From assembly GCF_040499845.1 (NCBI RefSeq), contig NZ_CP159342.1, positions 496,001 to 560,000 on the forward strand: a DNA stretch of 64,000 nt, read 5' to 3'. The notes under the pieces are model-generated. The model saw nothing but the letters and a program-made list of their open reading frames with translations. It was not told where the DNA came from and made no database searches. This DNA comes from Micromonospora sp. CCTCC AA 2012012. Lineage in GTDB: Bacteria; Actinomycetota; Actinomycetes; Mycobacteriales; Micromonosporaceae. This document shows positions 1 through 11,940 of this stretch, in pieces; within the stretch, counting starts at the first letter, position 1, and each line of letters begins with the position of its first letter. Made by a program: the position numbers and the translations under genes.

Positions 1-10
1 CCGGCCGCCG

Positions 11-1513
11 ATGACCCCGGGCCTGGATCTCGCGCTGCTGCTCGGTGCGGCAGTCCTGCTGGTGGCGGTCGGCGCGGTGCGCTTCTCCACCCGGCTCGGG
101 GTGCCGAGTCTCCTGGTCTATCTGGCCCTCGGGGTGGCGATCGGGGAGGCGGGGCTGGGCATCCGCTTCGACAACGTCGAGCTGACCCGGATGCTCGGCT
201 TCTGCGCCCTGATCGTGATCATCGCGGAGGGGGGCCTGAGCGCCCGGTGGAGCACCCTGCGCCCGGTGCTGGGGCTGGCCGCCGCGCTCTCCACCGTCGG
301 CGTGGTGGTGAGCATCCTGGTGGTCGGGGTGGCGGTGCACCTGCTGCTCGGGCTGGACTGGCGGCTGGCGCTGCTCTACGGCGCGGTGCTCTCCTCCACC
401 GACGCGGCGGCCGTCTTCGCCACCCTGCGGCGGCTGCGGCTGCCGCCCCGGCTGGTGGCGACCCTGGAGGCCGAGTCGGGCATGAACGACGCCCCGGTGG
501 TCATCGTGGTGGTGCTGCTGTCCCGGCCCGGCGCGGCCGGCCACCCGTGGTGGTACGAGATCCCCCTGGTCGGCTACGAGCTGGGCGTCGGCGCCGCCGT
601 CGGAGTGGCCGCCGGGATCGCCGGCCGGTACGCGCTGCGCCGGGCGGCGCTGCCCTCGGCGGGGCTCTATCCGATCGCGGTGGTCGGCTTCACCGTGCTG
701 GCGTACGCCGCCGGGGCCGTGCTGCACGCCTCCGGCTTCCTCGCCGTCTATGTCGCCGGGGTGCTGCTCGGCAACGCCCGGCTGCCGCACCGGCAGGCGA
801 TCCTGGGCTTCGCCGACGGGTTGGCCTGGCTCGCCCAGATCGGCCTGTTCGTGCTGCTCGGGCTGCTGGCCTCGCCGACCCGGCTGGACGCCGCGGTGCT
901 GCCGGCGGTGGTCGCCGGGCTGGCCCTGGTGCTGGCCGCCCGGCCGCTGTCGGTGGCGGTGTCGGCGTTGCCGTTCCGGTTCGGCCCGCGCGAGCAGGCC
1001 TTCCTGTCGTGGGCCGGGCTGCGCGGGGCGGTGCCGATCGTGCTGGCCACCATCCCGCTCTCGCAGCGGGTGCCGGGGGCGGACCGGCTCTTCGACGCGG
1101 TCTTCGTCCTGGTGGTGATCTTCACGCTGCTCCAGGCGGGCACGCTCGCGCCGGTGGCCCGGCGGCTGGGGGTGACCGCACCGGCCGAGGCGGCCGAGAT
1201 CCGGGTGGAGACGGCCCCGCTGGAGCGGATGCGGGCGGACCTGCTCCAGGTGGAGGTGCCGCCGGGGTCCCGGATCGGTGGCGTGCACGTGGACGAGCTA
1301 CGGCTGCCGGTGGGTGCCTCGGTGACCCTGGTGCTGCGCGACGGGGCGGGTTTCGTGCCGGGGCCGGACACCCGGCTGAAGGTCGGCGACAGCCTGTTGA
1401 TCGTGGCTACCGCCGAGGTCCGCGACGAGGTGGAACGGCGGCTGCGGGCGGTCAGCCGGCGGGGTCGCCTGGCCCGTTGGTTTGGTGAGTACGGCGAAGA
1501 TCGGGATGCCTGA
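11..1513 (+). CDS. Cation/proton antiporter, CPA1 family with C-terminal RCK_C domain
   Basis: Probable K+/H+ (or Na+/H+) antiporter of the inner membrane, 500 aa. Residues 1-390 are almost continuous hydrophobic segments (about 12). The conserved stretch SSTDAAAVFATLRR (near residue 121) followed by ESGMNDAPVV holds the Asp residues expected in the ion-binding core of CPA exchangers. Residues ~395-485 form a soluble domain ending in LKVGDSLLIVAT, typical of the TrkA_C/RCK_C regulatory domain of NhaP2/CvrA-type K+/H+ antiporters. The start lies only 10 bases into the window, so an upstream start cannot be excluded. The ion specificity is inferred from family resemblance. Confidence 0.88.
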   Translation: MTPGLDLALLLGAAVLLVAVGAVRFSTRLGVPSLLVYLALGVAIGEAGLGIRFDNVELTRMLGFCALIVIIAEGGLSARWSTLRPVLGLAAALSTVGVVVSILVVGVAVHLLLGLDWRLALLYGAVLSSTDAAAVFATLRRLRLPPRLVATLEAESGMNDAPVVIVVVLLSRPGAAGHPWWYEIPLVGYELGVGAAVGVAAGIAGRYALRRAALPSAGLYPIAVVGFTVLAYAAGAVLHASGFLAVYVAGVLLGNARLPHRQAILGFADGLAWLAQIGLFVLLGLLASPTRLDAAVLPAVVAGLALVLAARPLSVAVSALPFRFGPREQAFLSWAGLRGAVPIVLATIPLSQRVPGADRLFDAVFVLVVIFTLLQAGTLAPVARRLGVTAPAEAAEIRVETAPLERMRADLLQVEVPPGSRIGGVHVDELRLPVGASVTLVLRDGAGFVPGPDTRLKVGDSLLIVATAEVRDEVERRLRAVSRRGRLARWFGEYGEDRDA

Positions 1514-1736
1514 TCTGCTAGCGTTCCCTTTGCCCCGATTGGTGGCTGTTAGGGGCTGAAACGCGGTGCGTCGGTGCGGCACGTTGTCGGACGCCTGCAC
1601 GTTCCGTATTCTTGCCACCCTCCGGAGTGCTCGGCCGTGTCGCCGGGCACCCGTTCCGTACATGGGGGACGCCGTGCCGGTGGTCCCTGCCCAGGCACGC
1701 CGATCGCCGCGGAACTCGCGGCCGAGGGAGCTGACG

Positions 1737-2156
1737 ATGGCCAAGCCAGCCGACACCAGGACCGCCGGCCGCAAGCCGGTGGCGAAGGCCACCCGCAGCG
1801 CGGCGGAGACCGAGAAGATCCGGGCGGCGCTGGCGGCCCGGCGCGACGAGTTGCGCGCCGAGTACGATCAGACGCTGAGCGAGATCACCGAGCTGCAGCG
1901 CGACCGGCTGACCGACTCGGCCGGGGACGACCAGGCCGACACGGGCACCAAGACGTTCGAGCGCGAGCAGGAGATCTCACTCGCCAACAGCATCCTGGAA
2001 CGGATCACGCAGGTCGAGCGCGCCCTGGAGCGGCTCGACGAGGGTGGTTACGGCTGGTGCGAGCGGTGCGGCAACCCCATTCCGGTGGAGCGGCTCGCCG
2101 CCTTCCCGTCGGCCACCCTCTGCGTGACCTGCAAGCAGCTGGCGGAGCGGCGCTGA
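1737..2156 (+). CDS. DksA/TraR-family zinc-finger regulator
   Basis: 139-aa protein of the DksA/TraR family, which binds the RNA polymerase secondary channel and modulates initiation. The ATG at 1737 is preferred over upstream in-frame starts because it follows GAGGGAG at normal distance and begins the basic MAKPADTR N-terminus. Residues ~25-95 are a charged helical region (AETEKIRAALAARRDEL) matching the coiled-coil arm. The C-terminus carries a four-Cys zinc finger, CERCGNPIPVERL followed by CVTCKQ. The family call is firm; in actinobacteria the role often differs from that of E. coli DksA (CarD and RbpA work on the same polymerase), so the exact target is open. It lies 65 nt upstream of lspA. 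Confidence 0.9.
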   Translation: MAKPADTRTAGRKPVAKATRSAAETEKIRAALAARRDELRAEYDQTLSEITELQRDRLTDSAGDDQADTGTKTFEREQEISLANSILERITQVERALERLDEGGYGWCERCGNPIPVERLAAFPSATLCVTCKQLAERR

Positions 2157-2221
2157 GCCCGCTCCCCGGCGGCTCGTCCAGTCGGTGACAGATCACCGCC
2201 GAGAGCGTCGATGGGGAGCAG

Positions 2222-2842
2222 ATGACCGCAGCACCGCCCGCCGGGTCCGGCACCGCTGAGCCGGGTGGCGGCACGCCCCGGCGTACCGCGGTCGGGCTCC
2301 TCCTCGGCGTCGCCCTGGTCGCGCTCCTGGCCGACCTGGGCACCAAGCAGCTCGCGCTGTCGCACCTGACCGGCCGGGGCCCGGTGTCGTTGCTCGGCGG
2401 CGCCGTCTATCTCACGCTCACCCGCAACAGCGGCGCGGCGTGGAGCATCGGCTCCGACCACACCTGGATCTTCCCGCTGATCACCATCGGCGTGATCGCC
2501 TGGATCGGCTGGATGGCGCTGCGGCTGCGGTCGCTGCCCTGGGCCGTCTCGCTGGGCCTGGTGCTCGGCGGGGCGCTCGGCAACCTCACCGACCGGATCT
2601 TCCGCGCACCCGGCCACTTCGTCGGCCACGTGGTCGACATGGTCAGCCTCTTCGACCCGTACGGGCAGGTCTGGCCGGTGTTCAACCTGGCCGACAGCGC
2701 CCTGGTCAGCGGTGTCACGCTGGCGGTGATCCTGGAGCTGACCGGGCGGCAGCGCGACGGCCGCCGGGCCGGCGCGGCACCGGACGACCCGGCGGACACC
2801 GACGGCGCGACCGCCGGCAGCGAGCAGCGGGGGCGGGCATGA
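2222..2842 (+). CDS. lspA: Lipoprotein signal peptidase (signal peptidase II)
   Basis: Membrane aspartic protease that cleaves the signal peptide of prolipoproteins after Lgt has attached diacylglycerol. 206 aa with four hydrophobic segments. The two catalytic Asp motifs are visible: [12 protein letters not shown] (near residue 119) and [11 protein letters not shown] (near 156); NSGAAWSIG is the conserved segment after helix 1. A GGGGAG ribosome site precedes the ATG. The cytoplasmic tail after residue ~180 is hydrophilic and Ala/Gly-rich. The stop overlaps the rluD start (ATGA), so the pair is probably translationally coupled. lgt, the preceding enzyme of the same pathway, lies at 43659. Confidence 0.96.
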   Translation: MTAAPPAGSGTAEPGGGTPRRTAVGLLLGVALVALLADLGTKQLALSHLTGRGPVSLLGGAVYLTLTRNSGAAWSIGSDHTWIFPLITIGVIAWIGWMALRLRSLPWAVSLGLVLGGALGNLTDRIFRAPGHFVGHVVDMVSLFDPYGQVWPVFNLADSALVSGVTLAVILELTGRQRDGRRAGAAPDDPADTDGATAGSEQRGRA

Positions 2843-3783
2843 CCGCCGCCTTCGCCGCGGGCGGCGACCAGCGTTCCCTGCCCGTCCCGGACGGTCTCGA
2901 CGGCATGCGGCTGGACCAGGCCGTGTCCCGGCTCTTCGGGCTCTCCCGCACCGCCGCCGCGACCCTGGTCGACGCCGGTGACGCGCTCGTCGACGGCGTC
3001 GTACGGGCCAACTCGTACAAGGTCAAGGCCGGCTCCTGGCTGGAGGTGACCCTGCCCGCCCCGGTGGCCCCGCCGACCGTGGTGCCGCAGGCGGTGCCCG
3101 GCCTGACCGTCGTCTACGCCGACGACGACATCGTGGTGGTGGACAAGCCGGTCGGCGTGGCCGCGCACCCGAGCCCCGGCTGGACCGGCCCGACGGTGAT
3201 CGGGGCGCTGGCCGCCGTCGGCCACCGGATCTCCACCAGTGGCGCCGCCGAGCGGCAGGGCGTGGTGCACCGGCTCGACGTCGGCACCACCGGGATCATG
3301 GCGGTGGCCAAGAGCGAGCAGGCGTACACCGCGCTGAAGCGGGCCTTCAAGTACCGCGAGGTGGAGAAGCGCTACCACGCGGTGGTGCAGGGTCACCCGG
3401 ACCCGCTGCGCGGCACCATCGACGCGCCGATCGACCGGCACCCGCACCACGACTACCGCTGGGCGGTGGTCACCGGTGGCAAGCCGAGCATCACCCACTA
3501 CGACACGCTCGAGGCGTTCCGCTCGGCGAGCCTGCTCGACGTGCGGCTGGAGACGGGGCGTACCCACCAGATCCGGGTGCACTTCTCGACCCTGCGCCAC
3601 CCGTGCGTCGGCGACCTGACCTACGGCGCCGACCCGACGCTGTCGGCCCGGCTCGGCCTGAGCCGGCAGTGGCTGCACGCCCGCTCGCTGAGCTTTGCGC
3701 ACCCGCGTACCGGTGAGCAGGTCACCTTCGTCAGCGACTACCCGGAGGACCTGGCGCGCGCGCTGGAACTCCTCCGCGACTGA
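2839..3783 (+). CDS. RluA/RluD-family pseudouridine synthase
   Basis: Converts uridines of 23S rRNA to pseudouridine; 314 aa from the ATG overlapping the lspA stop. Residues ~15-80 are an S4-like RNA-binding domain ([19 protein letters not shown]). The catalytic domain carries the family motif [14 protein letters not shown] with the nucleophilic Asp, plus RTHQIRVH and [15 protein letters not shown]. Length and architecture match RluD, and an lspA-rluD pairing is common in bacteria. RluD (helix 69) is the likeliest member, but RluC or RluA specificity cannot be excluded from sequence alone. Confidence 0.93.
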   Translation: MTAAFAAGGDQRSLPVPDGLDGMRLDQAVSRLFGLSRTAAATLVDAGDALVDGVVRANSYKVKAGSWLEVTLPAPVAPPTVVPQAVPGLTVVYADDDIVVVDKPVGVAAHPSPGWTGPTVIGALAAVGHRISTSGAAERQGVVHRLDVGTTGIMAVAKSEQAYTALKRAFKYREVEKRYHAVVQGHPDPLRGTIDAPIDRHPHHDYRWAVVTGGKPSITHYDTLEAFRSASLLDVRLETGRTHQIRVHFSTLRHPCVGDLTYGADPTLSARLGLSRQWLHARSLSFAHPRTGEQVTFVSDYPEDLARALELLRD

Positions 3784-3805
3784 CCGCCGAGCGACAGGGA
3801 ACGCC

Positions 3806-4723
3806 GTGTCCACCGACGAGCCGTCGCGCCCGGCCCCCGGTCGGTCCCGGTCGGCCACGCTGAGCTGGGTCGCGTTGCTCTGCGCGGCGGCGGTCCTGCT
3901 CACCGCCGCGTGGAGCGGGCGGCGTGCGCCGGTGACCGACCGGACCGTCGGTGAGGTCACCCGGGTGGGCGTGGCGGCCGGCGACCCGATCCCCGGCTAC
4001 CTGCGGGCCGCCGCCGCCGAGCTGGCCGGGCTGGCCGACCCGTCGCCGCCGGCCCCCGGGTCGTACGCCCTGGTCTCCTTCTCGGCCTATCTCACCCCGC
4101 GGCGGGCGGCCGTGGCGCTGGCCGGACTGGAGGCCCCGGCGGTCGTCGCCCGGGTGCCGCTGCCCGGCCGGCAGACCGAGATCGTCCGGATCCCGGCGGG
4201 CCGGCTCCCCGACGACGTGGTCGCCGGGATGGCCCAGGTCGCGGAGCGCAAGGACCGGGAGGCGGTGGACCAGCGGGCCCGCGCCGCCGCCCCGGCCGCC
4301 GCCGCGGACCCGCAACTGCGCCGGGTGTACGAGACCGGCGCGCAGGTGGCCGCCGCGGAGGCGGACGCCTACCGGTCGGCCTGCGCCTGCGTCTACGCGG
4401 CGGTGGTCCGCGGCCCCGCGGACCGGCTGCGCGCCCTGGCGGCCCGCCCCGGGGTACGCGTCGTCGACCCGGCGCCGGAGCTGGTGCGGTTGGACCGCGC
4501 GGTCCTCACCCCGCCGCTGCCGGAGCAGCGGGACGTGGCCCGGCCCCCCGCCGACGACGGCCTCCCTGGGGCGGCGGGCGGGACGACGGTGGGCGATTCG
4601 TCGGAACCCGCACCGACGGTGAGCGGCCCCTCACCGGCCCCCGGCGGCGGCGTATCGTCCGGCGCACCCCCGTCGACCTCCCCGGACGTCGCCGGAACCG
4701 GAGAATCCACGGTACGACGGTGA
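3806..4723 (+). CDS. Hypothetical single-pass membrane protein
   Basis: I do not recognise a named family. The 305-aa protein (GTG at 3806 behind GACAGGGA) has a basic N-terminus, one membrane segment (LSWVALLCAAAVLLTAAW, residues ~18-36) and a large domain expected outside the cell. That domain has a Cys pair, CACVY, near residue 193, and a Pro/Ser/Gly-rich tail from ~245. The Ala-rich stretch around residues 150-175 looks helical. It follows rluD by 22 nt on the same strand and is probably cotranscribed, with no functional clue beyond membrane attachment. Confidence 0.75.
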   Translation: MSTDEPSRPAPGRSRSATLSWVALLCAAAVLLTAAWSGRRAPVTDRTVGEVTRVGVAAGDPIPGYLRAAAAELAGLADPSPPAPGSYALVSFSAYLTPRRAAVALAGLEAPAVVARVPLPGRQTEIVRIPAGRLPDDVVAGMAQVAERKDREAVDQRARAAAPAAAADPQLRRVYETGAQVAAAEADAYRSACACVYAAVVRGPADRLRALAARPGVRVVDPAPELVRLDRAVLTPPLPEQRDVARPPADDGLPGAAGGTTVGDSSEPAPTVSGPSPAPGGGVSSGAPPSTSPDVAGTGESTVRR

Positions 4724-4800
4724 AGATGGCCACCTACGGATGTGCGTAGACAGGTGTGGTCCGAATAGGGTTTCGTTCGTAGCCTGTCAGGCGGAGATCG

Positions 4801-6444
4801 ATGGGTCTGGGAGGGCGAGCCTTGGATGGCAGCGAAACCGGCTGGGGTCGGCAGGCTGAGCCGGCACCGCGGTGGCGGGCGCTGCTCGACCGGGCCCGGC
4901 TCGGCGGCCGGAGCGCGGAGCAGGTCGAGGCCGACCGCCGCGCCGAGGAGGCGGCGGCGCCCGAGCCGCTGCCCCGACGCGGCAGCGGCACGGCGTGGTC
5001 CGGCCGCGCGTCCGCGTCGGCCCGTCCCGCCGACCTGACGTACGACGCGGAGCCCGCCTACCGGGTGGAGGCGAGCTACCGGGTCGAGCCCGCCTACCGG
5101 ATCGACCCGTCCTTCCGCGCCGAGCCCGCCTACCGCCCCGAGCCGGGTCACCCGGCCGAGCCGAGCCATCCGGCCGAGAGCGGCTATCCCGTGGCGGCGA
5201 CCTACCCGGCGGAGCCGAGCTATCCGGCGGAGCCGAGCTATCCGGCCGACTCCGGCTACCGGCCCGAGCCGGCCTACGGTCCCGACCCCGGATACCGGGC
5301 CGACCCGCAGCCCGGCTACCGGGCCGAACCGGCCGCCGACCCGCCCGTTCCGCGGCCGCGCCGGGGCACCGCGTCCGTCGAGTCCCGGTACGCGCTGCTC
5401 GACAACGGCTACCGGCACGAGGCCCCGCCCGCGGAGTCCCGCTACGCCCCGCTGCTCGACGGCGGCTACCGACCGCCGACCTACCCGGCGGTGGAGCCCC
5501 CGCCGGTCGAGCCCGTGCCGGCGTACCAGGTGCCGGTGGAGCCGGTCCCGGCGTACCAGCCACCGGCGATCTCCGACGGCTATCCGGTCCGCAGCGAACC
5601 CGCCCGGGTGGAGTGGCGGGCACCGGCCCCCGAGAGCGAGCAGGAGCGGGCCGCCGGCGTGCTCCGCCGGGAGCTGGGCACCCCCCGGGTGCTCGCCTTC
5701 GCCAACCCGAAGGGCGGCGTGCACAAGACCACCGCCACCGTGCTGGCCGCCGCCACCGTGGGGAGTGTGCGCGGGCGGGGCGTGCTCGCCTGGGACGACA
5801 ACGAACTGCGGGGCACCCTCGGCCTGCGCGCCGGCAGCGCCCGGCACGCGCGGACCATCCGGCACCTGATCTCCGACCTCGCCCAGATCGAGATCCTGGA
5901 GGGCGCCACCCTGCTGGAGCACCTCGACGACTACCTGCGGCACGCCTCCGACGGCTCGTACGACGTGCTGGCCGGGGAGGAGAGCCCGCGCTTCGCCCAG
6001 CGGCTGGACCAGTTCACCGTCAAGCGGGTGCTGGAGCTGCTGCGGCGGACCCACGACGTGGTCTGCGTGGACACCGGCAACAACGTGGAGAGCCCGAACT
6101 GGCGCACCGTGATGCAGGCCGCCGACCAGCTCGTGGTGACCACCGTGCCCCGGGAGGACGCCGCGTTCAGCGCCGACTGGATGCTGGACCTGCTGCACGA
6201 GGTGGGGATGGGGGAGCTGGCCGACAACGCGGTCACCCTGATCTCCTGCCCGACCCCGGGCCGCTCGTCGCTCCAGGACGACCTGGAGCGGCACTTCGCC
6301 ACCCGCACCCGCGCCGTCGCCGTGGTGCCGTACGACGCGGCGCTGGAGACCGGGTCGTCGATCGAGTACCACCAGCTCCAGCCGGAGACCCGGGCGGCGT
6401 GGCTGAAGGCCGCCGCGGTGATGCTGGAGCCGTTCGCCCGGTGA
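4801..6444 (+). CDS. ParA/MinD-like ATPase with Tyr/Pro-rich N-terminal region
   Basis: 547 aa in two halves. Residues ~75-270 are low complexity: about 20 imperfect copies of an A/S-Y-x-x-E/D-P unit (for example PSYPAEPSYPAE), probably disordered. Residues ~290-547 are a P-loop ATPase of the ParA/MinD class: FANPKGGVHKTTAT is a deviant Walker A with both lysines but His in place of the usual Gly; VVCVDTGNNVESPNW is Walker B. The family positions cargo, chromosomes or secretion machinery at membranes or on nucleoids. No parB is adjacent, so a chromosome-partition role is not supported. AGGCGGAG precedes the ATG. Confidence 0.8.
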   Translation: MGLGGRALDGSETGWGRQAEPAPRWRALLDRARLGGRSAEQVEADRRAEEAAAPEPLPRRGSGTAWSGRASASARPADLTYDAEPAYRVEASYRVEPAYRIDPSFRAEPAYRPEPGHPAEPSHPAESGYPVAATYPAEPSYPAEPSYPADSGYRPEPAYGPDPGYRADPQPGYRAEPAADPPVPRPRRGTASVESRYALLDNGYRHEAPPAESRYAPLLDGGYRPPTYPAVEPPPVEPVPAYQVPVEPVPAYQPPAISDGYPVRSEPARVEWRAPAPESEQERAAGVLRRELGTPRVLAFANPKGGVHKTTATVLAAATVGSVRGRGVLAWDDNELRGTLGLRAGSARHARTIRHLISDLAQIEILEGATLLEHLDDYLRHASDGSYDVLAGEESPRFAQRLDQFTVKRVLELLRRTHDVVCVDTGNNVESPNWRTVMQAADQLVVTTVPREDAAFSADWMLDLLHEVGMGELADNAVTLISCPTPGRSSLQDDLERHFATRTRAVAVVPYDAALETGSSIEYHQLQPETRAAWLKAAAVMLEPFAR

Positions 6445-6491
6445 CCGGCACCGGCACCCCGCACCGTCGCCGCGCCTGAGAGGATCACCGG

Positions 6492-7316
6492 GTGAGCCCG
6501 GACACCTCCGACCCCGAGCGTCCCGCCGACCAGTCCGGCGGGCCCGCCGAACCGCCGCGCGACGACGCCGCGCCGCCACCGCCGTACGCCACGCCGGTCA
6601 CCGCGCGGCCCGCCCGGGGGGTGCGCCGCTCCCTGGGGCTCGCCGTCGGCGTCGCGCTGCTGCTGACCGCGCTGGGCGCGCCGCTGGGGCTGCTCTGGGC
6701 GGCCGTCGCCCCGGACACCCCGGTGGTGAAGACCTCCGAGGGGGCGATCTACGGCACCACCCAGCCGGAACAGCCGATCGCCGCCGACGGGTGGTTCAGC
6801 CTGCTCGGGCTCGGCTTCGGGGTGCTCGCCGCGATCGCCCTGTGGGTCCTGCTGCGTCGACGGCGGGGCCCGGTCGGGCTGCTCGCCGGGGTCGTGGGCG
6901 CCCTCGGCGCGGCGGTGGTCGCCTGGCAAATCGGCCGGCGGATCGGGCTCGCGACGTACCACCGGCTGCTGGAGACCGCCCCGGACGGGCGGGCCTTCAC
7001 CAAGCCGGCCGACCTGCGGGCCGGCGGGGTGGACTGGTTCCTCGGCGTGCTGCCGGTGCCGCACGGCAACCTGCTGCTGCCGGCGTTCGGCCTGGCGGTG
7101 ACGTACACCCTGCTGGCCGGCTGGTCCCGGTGGCCGTCGCTGCGGCCGGAGCCCGAGCTCGACGCGGCCTGGCCGCCGGTCGGCGCCGGCGCGCCCGGGC
7201 TCGTCGGTGGCGGGCTCGGTGACGGTGGGCTCAGTTGGGGGCCGGCGGACCCGCCAGCTCGGTCAACGGCACCGGAACCGCCCGGACCTGGCGCAGCAGA
7301 GCCGCCTCGCGGTTGA
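6492..7316 (+). CDS. DUF2567-like integral membrane protein
   Basis: 274 aa, GTG start. Hydrophilic Pro-rich N-terminus (~45 aa), then four membrane segments: LGLAVGVALLLTALGAPLGL, the GLGFGVLAAIALWVLL region, a segment near GAAVVAWQIG, and a final segment near LLLPAFGLAVTYTLL. Between the first two lies an extracytoplasmic loop with EGAIYGTTQPEQPIAADGWF, resembling actinobacterial DUF2567 proteins of unknown function. The last 86 bp run antisense over the 3' end of the Lon-N-like gene. It starts 47 nt after the ParA-like gene and is probably in the same transcript. Confidence 0.75.
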   Translation: MSPDTSDPERPADQSGGPAEPPRDDAAPPPPYATPVTARPARGVRRSLGLAVGVALLLTALGAPLGLLWAAVAPDTPVVKTSEGAIYGTTQPEQPIAADGWFSLLGLGFGVLAAIALWVLLRRRRGPVGLLAGVVGALGAAVVAWQIGRRIGLATYHRLLETAPDGRAFTKPADLRAGGVDWFLGVLPVPHGNLLLPAFGLAVTYTLLAGWSRWPSLRPEPELDAAWPPVGAGAPGLVGGGLGDGGLSWGPADPPARSTAPEPPGPGAAEPPRG

Positions 7317-7935
7317 GCAGCCGCAGCTCGGCCCGGAGCCGGCCGGCGGTGTCGTCGATGGCGAGCAGCCGCTGCCGGTCCGCGACGGTCAGCGCGGCGG
7401 TCGCGGCGACCAGGTGGGACAGCACCGTCGGATCCTCCGGCAGCTGCTCGGAGACCTCCTCCGGGTCGGGGCGGATCAACCCGAGATACTGCCGGAAGAC
7501 CGAGATCACCCGGGCGGCGAGCAGGTCGGCGACCTCGTCCGGGCCGGTCGGGTCGGGCAGCCACTCCACCTCGGCGGTCAGGTAGGGCGCGGCGGAGTCG
7601 TCGATGTCGACCACCCGGAACCGGCGCCGCCCCACCGTGACGATGTCGAACCCGCCGTCGTCCAGCTCGGTGACCTGCCGCAGCTCGGCGGTGCACCCCA
7701 CCTCGTGCAGGGTCACCTCGCCGCCGCCGAGGCCCGGCCGCTCCGGTGGCCCGGCCGCGGCCACCTCCCAGCCGGCCCGGATCGCCACCACACCGAACTC
7801 GCGTGGCGCTCCCTCGGGCCGGGCCACCAGGTGGCGCACCAGTTCGCGGTAGCGCTCCTCGAAGATGTGCAGCGGGAGCACCAGCCCCGGGAAGAGCACC
7901 GTTCCGAGCGGAAACACCGGCAGCCGCACAGTCAC
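7231..7935 (-). CDS. Lon substrate-binding (LON_N) domain protein
   Basis: 234 aa. The opening [26 protein letters not shown] is the typical start of the Lon N-terminal (PUA-like) domain; there is no ATPase or protease domain, so this is a stand-alone LON_N protein of unresolved function. The GTG at 7935 is chosen because the domain starts there and because TACGCT on the minus strand (7943-7948) lies 7 nt upstream, as for a leaderless mRNA. It is divergent from hisD, and its 3' end overlaps the convergent membrane protein gene by 86 bp. Confidence 0.87.
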   Translation of the reverse strand: MTVRLPVFPLGTVLFPGLVLPLHIFEERYRELVRHLVARPEGAPREFGVVAIRAGWEVAAAGPPERPGLGGGEVTLHEVGCTAELRQVTELDDGGFDIVTVGRRRFRVVDIDDSAAPYLTAEVEWLPDPTGPDEVADLLAARVISVFRQYLGLIRPDPEEVSEQLPEDPTVLSHLVAATAALTVADRQRLLAIDDTAGRLRAELRLLNREAALLRQVRAVPVPLTELAGPPAPN

Positions 7936-7942
7936 GCCAACG

Positions 7943-7948
7943 AGCGTA
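7943..7948 (-). promoter_or_regulatory. Candidate -10 of the LON_N gene (leaderless)
   Basis: TACGCT on the minus strand, 7 nt upstream of the GTG. Transcription would begin at or next to the start codon; no Shine-Dalgarno sequence is present. It is divergent from the hisD promoter about 80 bp away. Confidence 0.5.
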
Positions 7949-8028
7949 GCCCGATCCGGCCGCGGCGGCGTGTCCCGGCTCACCGTCCCGCCGTGCGGGC
8001 GGCTCGGGTCGCCCCGGAGCGGGCCGCC

Positions 8029-11045
<3,017 letters not shown>

Positions 11046-11058
11046 TGAGCGCGAGGAG
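11046..11058 (+). repeat. Intergenic repeat copy, GAGCGCGAGGAG type (copy 1)
   Basis: TGAGCGCGAGGAG directly after the hisB stop; followed by a GC-rich stretch ending GTCGCGAACGAAGGG. The same 13-mer recurs at 11885-11897, after hisH, and an 11-nt part at 11930-11940. Copies after two genes of one operon suggest a dispersed intergenic repeat; the genome-wide copy number is not known from this window. Confidence 0.5.
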
Positions 11059-11103
11059 CGCAGCGCGGCGGAGCCCCGCGGTCGCGAACGAAGGGCCGTG
11101 CTG

Positions 11104-11262
11104 ATGGGTGCCGTCCTGTTGATCCTGGGCGGGGTCCTGGTGGGCGGGGCCTGGTCGTTGCACAAGCAGGGCGCGTCCCGCGTCGCGGTGCTGGTCGTCG
11201 GCGCGCTGGCCGCGCTGGCCACCGTCGCCGGGCTGCTCTGGCTGCTGCCGGGGAGGAACTGA
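11104..11262 (+). CDS. Small two-helix membrane protein in the his operon
   Basis: 52 aa, unrecognised. Two hydrophobic segments (VLLILGGVLVGGAWSL and VAVLVVGALAALATVAGLLW) are joined by the short loop HKQGASR. The ATG is preferred over the GTG at 11098 because AAGGG lies 8 nt upstream. It fills the 200-bp space between hisB and hisH and ends 1 nt before the hisH ATG, so it should be cotranscribed and coupled to hisH. No histidine-synthesis role is indicated. Confidence 0.7.
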   Translation: MGAVLLILGGVLVGGAWSLHKQGASRVAVLVVGALAALATVAGLLWLLPGRN

Positions 11263-11263
11263 C

Positions 11264-11887
11264 ATGGCCAAGCGGATCGTGGTGCTCGACTACGGTTCGG
11301 GCAATCTGCGTTCGGCCGAGCGCGCCCTGGAGCGGGCCGGCGCGGACGTCACGGTGACCGACGACCTGGTCGCCGCCGCCGAGGCGGAGGGCCTGGTGGT
11401 GCCGGGCGTGGGCGCGTTCGCCGCCTGCATGGCGGGGATCGAGGCGCTCGGCGCCGGCCCGGTCATCGCCGAGCGGGTGGCCGACGGGCGGCCGGTGCTG
11501 GGCATCTGCGTGGGGATGCAGGTGCTCTTCGCGCACGGCGACGAGCACGGCGTGGTGACCAAGGGGCTGGGGCTGCTGCCCGGCGGGGTGACGAAGCTGG
11601 CCGCCCCGCGGCTGCCGCACATGGGCTGGAACACCGTGGCGGCGCCGGCCGGCTCGGTGCTCTTCGCCGGGCTGCCCGCCGACAGCCGCTTCTACTTCGT
11701 CCACTCCTACGGGGTGAACGACGTGGCCGGGCTGACCGCGGCGGGCGCGACGGTGACCACCGCCCACCACGGGACCGACTTCGTGGCCGCCGTGGAGCGG
11801 GGTCCGCTCTCGGCGGCCCAGTTCCACCCGGAGAAGTCCGCCGACACCGGGGCGGCGCTGCTGCACAACTGGCTCACCAGCCTGTGA
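11264..11887 (+). CDS. hisH: Imidazole glycerol phosphate synthase, glutaminase subunit
   Basis: Class I glutamine amidotransferase that releases ammonia for HisF. 207 aa. The nucleophile motif LGICVGMQVLF holds the catalytic Cys; the His and Glu of the triad are in SAAQFHPEKS near the C-terminus. The N-terminus IVVLDYGSGNLRS and PHMGWNTV are characteristic. GGGGAGGAA precedes the ATG. Its partner hisF lies about 3.6 kb downstream, beyond the ohr cassette. Confidence 0.97.
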   Translation: MAKRIVVLDYGSGNLRSAERALERAGADVTVTDDLVAAAEAEGLVVPGVGAFAACMAGIEALGAGPVIAERVADGRPVLGICVGMQVLFAHGDEHGVVTKGLGLLPGGVTKLAAPRLPHMGWNTVAAPAGSVLFAGLPADSRFYFVHSYGVNDVAGLTAAGATVTTAHHGTDFVAAVERGPLSAAQFHPEKSADTGAALLHNWLTSL

Positions 11888-11940
11888 GCGCGAGGAGTGA
11901 GCCGGGGTTGCGAGCCCGGTCGGCCGCGGTGAGCGCGAGG
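11885..11940 (+). repeat. Intergenic repeat copies, GAGCGCGAGGAG type (copies 2 and 3)
   Basis: TGAGCGCGAGGAG at 11885-11897, overlapping the hisH stop, and TGAGCGCGAGG at 11930-11940, running into the GTG of the next ORF. Between them is GCCGGGGTTGCGAGCCCGG, which can pair with itself. Same family as 11046-11058. Confidence 0.45.

Noticed and set aside
2407..3960. Long 517-aa minus-strand ORF over lspA and rluD
   Set aside because: Shadow of the GC-rich codon pattern; composition is Arg/Gly/His-rich without any family motif, and the plus-strand genes are certain.
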